Program-made: the position numbers and the translations under genes
In this document: piece after piece, positions 17,298 to 25,054 of the stretch
How the letters are laid out: each line of letters opens with the position of its first letter
Position numbering within the stretch: position 1 is the stretch's first letter
Notes under the pieces: generated by a model
What the model saw: the letters and a program-made list of their open reading frames with translations, nothing else
What the model was told of the DNA's origin: nothing
Database searches by the model: none
NCBI GenBank assembly: GCA_947575275.1
Contig: CANPMS010000015.1
Span: forward strand, 1 to 45,574
DNA from: an uncultured Clostridium sp.
GTDB taxonomy: Bacteria > Bacillota > Clostridia > Lachnospirales > Lachnospiraceae
Length of the DNA stretch: 45,574 nucleotides
Direction: 5' to 3'

Positions 17298-17936
17298 TTA
17301 TCCTCCGTGCGGCGTTGTCTCACTCTCCCCTTCCTTAAAATCCCAGGAGCTGTCAGTCACTTTAATGCCCTTCATCAAGTGAAAGGGAAACCGGTAATTT
17401 CCCTTCGCCCATTTTTTCAGCACCGTCTCCTTTAAGATATAATCCTGATGCTTCTTTATATCCTTCTTTGTAACCCCCGCCTCCTCCAGATAGGACTGCA
17501 CTGCTTCTCCATCTGTTATTGTACCAATTTTATGAATACCTACCTCCAATGGCTGCCATGTAAGCGTTTTTGTTTTATAGTTATACTTTGCTTCTATATA
17601 CAACCGCTCCTGTTCTTCTATGTATATTACACTTGATATTGTAAGTATATCTGGCTCCTCGTCACCCATATACTCTATCGCAATTATTGCATATTCATCG
17701 CGCAAATATTTGCAGTCAAAACTCATAATGCAATATTTAGAGTCGGTAAAAAACAGCCAGCGCAAATAGTCAATATGTTCTTCTGCTTCCTTGACATTAT
17801 TAAACAGAAGCCCTCCATCCGCCGCATCTAAATAAATTTCATCTAAAATATTTCTGTCCAGGTAATTGATTACAATTCCAAGCAGAATACTTAGTAATAC
17901 CAACAAGGTTCTTTTTATCATTCCTTTTATGACCAT
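17298..17936 (-). CDS. Single-pass membrane partner of the first PAAR-like effector (candidate immunity)
   Basis: A 212-aa protein with a single N-terminal transmembrane helix (TLLVLLSILLGIVINYL). The start at 17936 is preferred because GGGGAGGGG ends just before it. The C-terminal half is nearly identical to the gene at 19663 at both protein and nucleotide level, while the middle differs, which is a sign of recent duplication or gene conversion. After the shared DSSWDF the last 12 residues (KEGESETTPHGG) instead match the end of the 387-aa lipoprotein, so the 3' end is chimeric. It follows the PAAR-like gene by 43 bp. A surface-exposed immunity role is inferred. Confidence 0.6.
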   Translation of the reverse strand: MVIKGMIKRTLLVLLSILLGIVINYLDRNILDEIYLDAADGGLLFNNVKEAEEHIDYLRWLFFTDSKYCIMSFDCKYLRDEYAIIAIEYMGDEEPDILTISSVIYIEEQERLYIEAKYNYKTKTLTWQPLEVGIHKIGTITDGEAVQSYLEEAGVTKKDIKKHQDYILKETVLKKWAKGNYRFPFHLMKGIKVTDSSWDFKEGESETTPHGG

Positions 17937-17979
17937 TTTGCCCCTCCCCACACATAAATACCTGACTCCATCTGTTTCA

Positions 17980-19566
17980 TTACCCCTTGTGGTCTTTTAA
18001 GCGTTTTAAAAAATCATAGGTCTCTTTATAATTCTCTCTATATGGTTCAGCCTTCAGATCCTCCAGGGTCTCCTTCTTGTCTCCATTTTTATCCTTAATC
18101 TTCAACCGCTCCATAATTATGGCTTCCACCTCATCATAAGGATTATTTTCCAGAAACTCCTCAATCCGGTCTTCATCACTTAATGGCAGTGTCTGGTAAT
18201 ACTGCTGAATGGCGTCCAGCAACGTCACTTCTTCCCCTACCCTATGTACCAGATTGTCCCCATCTAAATCAGAAATAAAATCGTCATTTCCAAACGATGT
18301 CTTCCCTTCCGGCTTGTATATGGCATCCCCCAGCCATCCGGTTATATCCTGCCTTGTCTCTGAGTCTTCCCATCCCATTCCACCCGTTGTCCAACCCGTC
18401 CATTGATGAAACTGTTTTGTTTTGCTCTCATCCGCCAATCCTGCTGAAACCGTATACATCATATGGGGGAAATCCCCTTTTCCTTCATACCGGTCATAAA
18501 TTTCTTTGTACCTCTTCAGGTAAGCATCCACATCAATCACCCCGTCTTCATCAATGTAACGCTCCCCCAGCCGTTCCATATTTTTTACCCAAAGTGTAAA
18601 CTCCTCTTTTGCGCCATCATTCTTGTCTTTATTCTTGTTTTCACTTTCATCTTGATACCTCCGGGCTAGCGCTTCTGCCGCATCATAGGAATAGTTCTCT
18701 GAATCGCTTGTCATTATATTTTGCAGTTTAACCATCTGCCGCAGGTACAGATAATCTGACTTTCCCAGTCCCAGCTCTTCCGTAAACCATCTTTCCATAC
18801 TCTCACTGTCATACTCAAAAACAAGCCCCGCCCCCTTTTTCCATGCATGGGTCTCGCGTTCAATCCCAAATATTTTCATCTCTTTATTGTTATACCCGCC
18901 TACCTGACTCAGCGCCCGGGAAAAATACCAGCCAATCTCCCGATTGGACTTATCCGGGTATTTTTTCTCAATCAGCGAATAGGTCTCCGCCATGATTCTT
19001 GCTGTCCTTGCATCAAATCCAAACTGCTCATATAAGACAGCCATCAGGTATTCCTGCGGCGAGGTATTTACTTCCTTTACGCAGATCATGCCTCCTCTGC
19101 TGCATACCGCAACTGCATCTGCCTGTAAAAGCGCCGCTGCACCGGGACCGCCTGCCAATACCGCATTGTTTGCCTGTATCCATGGGTATTTTATATTAGG
19201 CACGCATGGCTGAAGACCAACAGACGAACACTTTTTACATAATCCAAAGGTAACAATGTTGCTCTGTTTAAAATCTTCCACTGTGGCAATCGGCAGACGC
19301 CCTTCCTTTGTCACAATTCCATGGTCCTGTGTCATCTGGATTCTTGAATATTGTGTGCCTTCGCTGCAGGCGATGATAGAGCCCAGCGTCACATATTTGA
19401 CGGTGGGTTTCCCCTTATATCGCTGATTTTGTATCATCATCCACTCCAGTCCCATCAAGTCTGCCTTTTCTTTGTCTTGTTTCCAGAGCTCTATCTGCGC
19501 AGCCAACCCCATCCAGCCTGCTGCCGTGCCTTGTATCCCATTTTCCTCTTTTCCCTTGCTCCCCAT
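17980..19566 (-). CDS. PAAR-like (DUF4280) spike-tip protein with C-terminal effector domain, copy 1
   Basis: A 528-aa protein with an N-terminal helical segment (1-50), then a DUF4280 PAAR-like domain at about 57-165: LGSIIACSEGTQYS, IATVEDF, NIVTFGLC, PCVPNIKYPW and CSRGGMICV. The first 190 residues are very similar to the copy at 3943. The remainder diverges but retains GWLGDA and SFGNDDFISDLD. A family of effectors built on one tip module is the simplest reading. The shared C-terminal signatures may be a common catalytic or binding core that I cannot name. An AAGGAGG site lies 8 nt before the ATG. It is flanked on both sides by copies of the small membrane partner. Confidence 0.72.
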   Translation of the reverse strand: MGSKGKEENGIQGTAAGWMGLAAQIELWKQDKEKADLMGLEWMMIQNQRYKGKPTVKYVTLGSIIACSEGTQYSRIQMTQDHGIVTKEGRLPIATVEDFKQSNIVTFGLCKKCSSVGLQPCVPNIKYPWIQANNAVLAGGPGAAALLQADAVAVCSRGGMICVKEVNTSPQEYLMAVLYEQFGFDARTARIMAETYSLIEKKYPDKSNREIGWYFSRALSQVGGYNNKEMKIFGIERETHAWKKGAGLVFEYDSESMERWFTEELGLGKSDYLYLRQMVKLQNIMTSDSENYSYDAAEALARRYQDESENKNKDKNDGAKEEFTLWVKNMERLGERYIDEDGVIDVDAYLKRYKEIYDRYEGKGDFPHMMYTVSAGLADESKTKQFHQWTGWTTGGMGWEDSETRQDITGWLGDAIYKPEGKTSFGNDDFISDLDGDNLVHRVGEEVTLLDAIQQYYQTLPLSDEDRIEEFLENNPYDEVEAIIMERLKIKDKNGDKKETLEDLKAEPYRENYKETYDFLKRLKDHKG

Positions 19567-19579
19567 ACGGTTTTCCTCC

Positions 19580-19640
19580 TTTTTCGTAAGTTACACTGGC
19601 TTCCAAGCCTTCTCTTTTGTATTTGCCATACTGCCTTCCC
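19580..19640 (-). pseudogene. 3'-end remnant of a gene related to the 201-aa protein
   Basis: The gap in front of the PAAR-like gene matches the end of the 201-aa gene and its following ribosome site. A 19-nt block, TTTTTCGTAAGTTACACTG, is identical at 19580-19598 and 12589-12607. The match continues with lower identity for about 40 more bases on the 5' side of the gene end (compare 19600-19640 with 12608-12650). It looks like a scar left when an effector cassette was moved or replaced downstream of such a gene. Confidence 0.6.
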
Positions 19641-19662
19641 TATATGGAATAGGGGAACAGAC

Positions 19663-20271
19663 CTACTCCGTAAAATCCCAGGAGCTGTCAGTCACCTTAA
19701 TCCCCTTCATCAAGTGAAAAGGAAACCGGTAATTTCCCTTTGCCCATTTTTTCAACACCGTCTCCTTTAAGATATAATCCTGATGCTTCTTTATATCCTT
19801 CTTTGTAACCCCCGCCTCCTCCAGATAGGACTGCACTGCTTCTCCATCTGTTATTGTACCAATTTTATGAATACCTACCTCCAATGGCTGCCATGTAAGC
19901 GTTTTTGTTTTATAGTTATACTTTGCTTCTAAATACAGGAAATTCTGGTCTTCCATATATATTGTACTTAATATTGTAAGTATATCTGGTTCCTCGTCAC
20001 CCAGATATACTATCGCAATTGTTTTATACTCATCACGTAAATATTCGCAGTCAAAATTCATCCTGCAATATTTATTGTCAGTAAAAAACATCCAACGGAA
20101 ATAGTCAATATGTCCTTCTGCTTCCTTAACATTATTAAACAGAAGCCCTCCGTGTTGCGCACTCAAATAGATTGAATCTAAAATATTTCTATCCAGGTAA
20201 TTAATTACAATTCCCAGCAGAACACTTAGTAACACCAACAAGGTTCTTTTTATGATTGCTTTTATGACCAT
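19663..20271 (-). CDS. Orphan copy of the small membrane partner (candidate immunity)
   Basis: A 202-aa protein with one N-terminal transmembrane helix (TLLVLLSVLLGIVINYL). The start at 20271 is preferred over one five codons upstream because GGGGAGGGG lies just before it. It is a close paralogue of the gene at 17298 with a nearly identical C-terminal half, but it stands upstream of the PAAR-like gene with no effector of its own between it and the Hsp70-like gene. Extra immunity genes without a toxin are typical of loci that have swapped effectors. Topology and role are inferred. Confidence 0.58.
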   Translation of the reverse strand: MVIKAIIKRTLLVLLSVLLGIVINYLDRNILDSIYLSAQHGGLLFNNVKEAEGHIDYFRWMFFTDNKYCRMNFDCEYLRDEYKTIAIVYLGDEEPDILTILSTIYMEDQNFLYLEAKYNYKTKTLTWQPLEVGIHKIGTITDGEAVQSYLEEAGVTKKDIKKHQDYILKETVLKKWAKGNYRFPFHLMKGIKVTDSSWDFTE

Positions 20272-20329
20272 TTTGCCCCTCCCCATACATAAATACCTGA
20301 CTCCGTAAAATCCCCAAAGCTGCTGCTTC

Positions 20330-22984
20330 TTACTTCATCCCGTCAAAAAAATTCTTTACCCATCGCTCATTCTCAAATCCAAAAACCGTTTCCCTGCCCA
20401 CATACAGCTTTTGCTTTCTGCAGCTCACCGGAACCACGCTGAATGCCCATTCCATCGGTCTTGTCCAGATAAAAAACCGCACCTCCGATTCTTCAATGTC
20501 ATCCGTATTCTTCTGTGGAATATGCTCTCCATATTTGTCATAAATCTGCTCATATTCCACCTCTTCAAAATCATTTAACCGGCTGCTGCACAAATACCGG
20601 TAACGCACATTTCCCGCCAAATCCTTCAGGTAAAGCTCCAACGTCAGATTCTCCACATTGCGGGAGATCATACCACTTGCGTTGCTCCTTGCAAGACGCT
20701 CTATCAACACCACCTCTGTCCCCTGATGGGTGTAGGCGCTAATCTGATATGGCAGCGCCGGCTCCTTTGAGCGAATGGATATATGTGCCAGACCCAATTT
20801 TTTATCCCGAAGATATTTAATGGCCCCATCTACACAGCTCATCTTAAAACTGCTGTCTGCGCCTTTTTCTCTTCTGCTTCGATTCGTCTGAATCGCCCTC
20901 CCCGGTACAAATTCCTTGATTGCATCCCGAAACAGTTCCATTTTGCAGGACTGTCCGGTCAGTTTTATCATTGAATATTCCTCCAGCATATCCCTCCGGT
21001 ACATATCTTCCAGAAACTCTTTCACAATTCCATATACATCCGCTCTTAACAGTAACTCCAAATCATAAATATTAAAGAGAATTGCCGGAAATGTTTTCAC
21101 AGTCTCCAAACCGTTTTTTCCCCCAATCGACAACTTCCACTTATCCGCCTCTACCCATGTGACGGACTCGCTTCTGTCCTTTTCTTCCCCTAACCCGATT
21201 TGCAGCGTCCCTTTTCGACTGTAAAATTCCTTTTTCACTGTTTCAGCAAGGAAAAACAGGAAATAAAAATTATTCTTTACTTTATAATATTCCTCACGGC
21301 TTCGGTTTTCATATTTTTTATACTGAGTCGGAATATACTGCTCCGCCTCCTGATAAACAGTCTCCAGTTCCTTATATAACGCTGCCGCCGTATCCTGATC
21401 TACGCTCCGATAAATATCTAAATCAAATCCTTCCAGTATCTCCGTCACAGACTTTAAGCTGCCCACTCCCATCCGGTTCACAATCGCAATCTTCAACAGC
21501 TGCATCACCCGGTAGGTCAGATTGTTCCCTCCAAAATCGGTATCTCCGTTCTCATATGACGTTTCTACCTCAATCCAAAATGCCGGTTTTTTATCCTGGA
21601 TATGAAAACTTCCTGAGCATAAATCGGTTGTGCCTCCCCCACAGTCAAGAATCAGCGCCTTATATTCCTCCCCTTCTGCAAACTGATTCCTGCTGATTAA
21701 ATCGGAAATCGTATTGTAAAGCACCGCTACTCCCTCATCAATCATATCTTCTTCCTCTACCGCATATCCCGGCAGGATCTCATGAAACAGATTTAAAAAC
21801 TGAGCCTTTTGTTTTACCGGGCAGGAGATATGTACTCTTTCAATCCTGCACTTATACTGATTGGCCACCGATGAAAGCACATAGTCAAAATACGCTTTCA
21901 AAATATCCTTTCGTTTAATTAGCTGCCGATGTCCCTCACGATCTGTGACTTCTTCCGATTTTTCATAATCTCCTATCCAGCGTTTAATATCATAAAAGAC
22001 GCAGAATCCTTCATCAATATAGCTGGAGTTTGCCAATTTAATGGCTTCATAACCAAATAAATATTCAGGTCTTCCATTTGGCATGGAATGTACTCCTACT
22101 ACGCTTGGAAGCAGTGTTGTTTCCTTCCATCCCGCTGTTGTGTCATAAAAGGCTGCATAGCGAATAGCATTAATTTGTTCTGCATCTGCATTTGATTGCT
22201 CAACTTGTTCATAATAATGATAGTCAAGAAACACGCCTGCCGTTGTATTGGCAGTTCCAAAGTCAAGCGCCACCGGCACCATCAATTCCACAGGCTCTTT
22301 TATCTCGAAATCCAGCAGCGGAACCGGATATACCGGCAGATATTCCGGGACATACTGCTCCTTTCCCCCGTAAATTCGATAAAACAATTCCGATTGTTCC
22401 CTCTCCAGACAATACAGCGTATAATTTTTTACCTCCGATTCCATGCAGGAAATATCTGCAGATTTTGTCAGATATAAAACATCTGTCTGCTCACCCTTGG
22501 GAAGAAGATTTAGGATCGCGCAAAGCATACCATCCCCACTGACTAAAAGTGCATTGCTCCCTGCAAAACGCTTATCGTAGGGAATGGTATACCCATCATG
22601 AAAATCTATGGCAAGTCCCTGATAAGCCACTATCTTGGCACGGCAATATAAAAATCTTGAGTCCTGCATCTGCAATTTGCTGCGGCTCAACACTTGTTCG
22701 ATTGCATCTCTTCCCACACCGCTTTGTTTTTGAATCAGGAAATATTCGTCCGCTCCGCGATAATGCAGGATTGTATGAATTAACTCCTCTTTATCCATCG
22801 GATTCACCATCCCCTGCACAATCTTCTCCTTTATGCAGATTTCACGCAGCTGGAAAATTGTCATCAATTCCAGATCTGCTTTATGATAACGAATTTTTGC
22901 TTGTTTCGTCTCCGTATTTTGTTTTAATTTGTATCCATACCTGTTCATCATCTTCTCCACTATTCTCTCCGTATCATTTTTCAA
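20330..22984 (-). CDS. Hsp70/actin-fold ATPase with N-terminal SAP-like segment
   Basis: An 884-aa protein, far longer than DnaK. Residues about 41-78 (LMTIFQLREIC, then NPMDKEELIHTILHYRG) look like a SAP/Rho-N helix-loop-helix. The actin-fold ATPase signatures are clear: phosphate 1 VALDFGTANTTAG (238-250), a connect-1-like MIDEGVAVLYN (about 414-424), phosphate 2 ALILDCGGGTTDLC (443-455), and adenosine-like MIKLTGQSCKMELFRDAI. The C-terminal 200 residues are beta-rich and may take the place of a substrate-binding domain. The same operon encodes a J-domain protein. With no ClpV in view, this pair is a candidate for assembly or recycling of the sheath. Cytoplasmic. Confidence 0.75.
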   Translation of the reverse strand: MKNDTERIVEKMMNRYGYKLKQNTETKQAKIRYHKADLELMTIFQLREICIKEKIVQGMVNPMDKEELIHTILHYRGADEYFLIQKQSGVGRDAIEQVLSRSKLQMQDSRFLYCRAKIVAYQGLAIDFHDGYTIPYDKRFAGSNALLVSGDGMLCAILNLLPKGEQTDVLYLTKSADISCMESEVKNYTLYCLEREQSELFYRIYGGKEQYVPEYLPVYPVPLLDFEIKEPVELMVPVALDFGTANTTAGVFLDYHYYEQVEQSNADAEQINAIRYAAFYDTTAGWKETTLLPSVVGVHSMPNGRPEYLFGYEAIKLANSSYIDEGFCVFYDIKRWIGDYEKSEEVTDREGHRQLIKRKDILKAYFDYVLSSVANQYKCRIERVHISCPVKQKAQFLNLFHEILPGYAVEEEDMIDEGVAVLYNTISDLISRNQFAEGEEYKALILDCGGGTTDLCSGSFHIQDKKPAFWIEVETSYENGDTDFGGNNLTYRVMQLLKIAIVNRMGVGSLKSVTEILEGFDLDIYRSVDQDTAAALYKELETVYQEAEQYIPTQYKKYENRSREEYYKVKNNFYFLFFLAETVKKEFYSRKGTLQIGLGEEKDRSESVTWVEADKWKLSIGGKNGLETVKTFPAILFNIYDLELLLRADVYGIVKEFLEDMYRRDMLEEYSMIKLTGQSCKMELFRDAIKEFVPGRAIQTNRSRREKGADSSFKMSCVDGAIKYLRDKKLGLAHISIRSKEPALPYQISAYTHQGTEVVLIERLARSNASGMISRNVENLTLELYLKDLAGNVRYRYLCSSRLNDFEEVEYEQIYDKYGEHIPQKNTDDIEESEVRFFIWTRPMEWAFSVVPVSCRKQKLYVGRETVFGFENERWVKNFFDGMK

Positions 22985-23042
22985 CAGGCTGCTGCTTGTC
23001 CAACCCTATCTTCTGTGGCATCTCACCTTGAAATAGATTTTA

Positions 23043-23735
23043 TTAAAACAGTACCATTTCATCCAGAACCATCGTCTCATCTATTCCAATAATCCCAAAG
23101 TGGCGTTCCCAGAACAAATATACCTGCACATTAATCGGCAGAAATACTGCCTGCAAAAACGCAAACCGCTCCCTGTTCTTTCTGCCCTCTTTCTCTCCAA
23201 TATATATGAGCAGATAATTTGCCTCCTCTTTGTTTTCATAAATAATTGAATATGGGTATAGGAGCCGCATCGCCTCCCTGAACAGGGCAATGCTGCTCCC
23301 ACAGCGATATAACTTCCATACCATCCTCAAAATCAGCGGCAATTTTTCTTTTTCTATCTGTCTTATGACTGTTTCTGAATTTATCTGGCATACATCTTCA
23401 AGCAGTTCTTTTAAAATATATCTGAGCTGATATTCTTTTCTGGACAATCCCTGTCTTAAATCCAACTGCACGATATAATGTATATAAATATCAAAGAATA
23501 CGTCCCTGCTCTTCTGGTATTCCTTTAAATTTATATCAAATATTTTTGAGAATATTTTTGCAAAACGATAAAGAGGATTGATCTCTACAACCGATTGCTC
23601 TATTTGATTCTCATTTAGATATTCCAGCGCCACCTCCGTATACGGACTTCCATTTTGCGTCGGAACATAACGCAGCTCCTCCCGGTCAATTCCAGACTTG
23701 TCCGCACGTAATGCTGCCTCCCATGCCAAATTCAT
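23043..23735 (-). CDS. Unidentified 230-aa CIS operon protein
   Basis: A 230-aa soluble, helix-rich protein. Its first ATG overlaps the stop of the 436-aa gene by four bases, so the two products are probably made together and may interact. It contains YRFAKIFSKIFDINL and LRYILKELLEDVCQI and has no recognisable catalytic or membrane motif. By position it could be a baseplate part (TssG-like in size) or a partner of the phosphatase/FHA module. I cannot assign a family. Confidence 0.45.
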   Translation of the reverse strand: MNLAWEAALRADKSGIDREELRYVPTQNGSPYTEVALEYLNENQIEQSVVEINPLYRFAKIFSKIFDINLKEYQKSRDVFFDIYIHYIVQLDLRQGLSRKEYQLRYILKELLEDVCQINSETVIRQIEKEKLPLILRMVWKLYRCGSSIALFREAMRLLYPYSIIYENKEEANYLLIYIGEKEGRKNRERFAFLQAVFLPINVQVYLFWERHFGIIGIDETMVLDEMVLF

Positions 23736-25042
23736 ATTCGCACCCCTGCTAATCGGTATTCGATAAATTCCATCTGCATTTGTGATACCGCAAAATTAAT
23801 CATGCTGTCCGTCAGATAATGCTCTGGCTGAAGCGCCTCAAATTGAAGCAGCAGAATCCTGCGATGAGCGGCAGGTATTAACTCCTGCTCCAGAAACCAG
23901 TTCATCCCTTCTATTTGCGGTATTTCCGATGTCTGTTCACAGATCTCATAGTTTACTATTTTAACAAACTTACGAATATCCAAATCCATAATCCTGCGGA
24001 ATACATCCGCTTTTGTCAACAGACGATTCCCCGTATAAGCCGAAATCCTCCCAAGAAACGTATCCCTCTTATGGTTCGTCAAAAATTCTTCCCGGTAATC
24101 CAGAGAACGGACAGGTTCCGCCTGGACAATATGAAGCAAATCCCAACTATGATATTCCTCTTTCTGTGATTTTATGATAATTTTATCTTTTTCCTGTCGA
24201 ATATCTAAAATATCAGCATTTTTTTCGATTAAATATCCATCGGTTTGTACCCGATTTTTTATTTGAATTTCATGTTCATAATAAATTCCATCAATGGTTG
24301 CCTCTCTAAATTTCTCACTGTCAAGTCTGATATGTTCGATATTCCACAAGGGCATCATTCCATACTCAACAGCGCCGTCAGCTTCTTCCCAGCTAATATC
24401 CAGCTGAGAAAGGGTAATAGTCTTTTCAGTGGGAAGAGAATCCCTGTCCATATATATATCAAAAAAACGCTCCAAATATCCTACATGAACAGTCTCCCAG
24501 GGAATCATATTGTCCTGGAATATCTGATAGAGCCGCTCAATTTCTTTTCGGTAGCGTATTGCCGGTCTGATGCACACCGTTACCTGCCTTTTTTCTCCGT
24601 CTGTCTTCCATGTGGCAAAGAGACGGCGTTTCTGCTTCCAGTGTATTAAATCCGGTTCTGTAATACGCAAAAAAACCGTTCCCAAAAACACTTCCTTCTG
24701 AGTCGATACTGCCTCTTTCAATTCTTTCTCTTGCAGATCTTCTTCCCTTACCGGGTACAATGTTCGATTAGTTTTGTCATAATCCTTATTCTGGATAATC
24801 GTAGTCACTATTTCATACTGGCTTCCGGTCAGCTCCAATTCTTCATAAATGCGGCTTTCCAGAGCCCGGTATTTTCCTTCCATCTCCCGAATAGCGTTTC
24901 CCATACCCTGAAGCAATACTTTTTTGGCAAATACCTGTTCTTCCGGATCTGCAATTTCCCGCAACTGTTCTGCAATATACCGTTCAAAATCAAATGGATA
25001 TTCCTGTATTGATGACAAGTTATTATTTTTCCATTTATCCAC
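23732..25042 (-). CDS. Unidentified 436-aa CIS operon protein, candidate baseplate component
   Basis: A 436-aa protein without signal or membrane segment. The N-terminal 75 residues are helical (EQVFAKKVLLQGMGNAIREM). The middle is beta-rich with several Trp/Tyr-containing strands. The C-terminal 100 residues are again helical (LEQELIPAAHRRILLLQFEA). It overlaps the next gene by four bases and follows the TPR-fusion gene by 12 bp. Size and location would suit a baseplate wedge protein of TssF or TssK type, but no family motif is visible, so that is only a suggestion. Confidence 0.45.
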   Translation of the reverse strand: MDKWKNNNLSSIQEYPFDFERYIAEQLREIADPEEQVFAKKVLLQGMGNAIREMEGKYRALESRIYEELELTGSQYEIVTTIIQNKDYDKTNRTLYPVREEDLQEKELKEAVSTQKEVFLGTVFLRITEPDLIHWKQKRRLFATWKTDGEKRQVTVCIRPAIRYRKEIERLYQIFQDNMIPWETVHVGYLERFFDIYMDRDSLPTEKTITLSQLDISWEEADGAVEYGMMPLWNIEHIRLDSEKFREATIDGIYYEHEIQIKNRVQTDGYLIEKNADILDIRQEKDKIIIKSQKEEYHSWDLLHIVQAEPVRSLDYREEFLTNHKRDTFLGRISAYTGNRLLTKADVFRRIMDLDIRKFVKIVNYEICEQTSEIPQIEGMNWFLEQELIPAAHRRILLLQFEALQPEHYLTDSMINFAVSQMQMEFIEYRLAGVRI

Positions 25043-25054
25043 TCTGCGCCCCTC

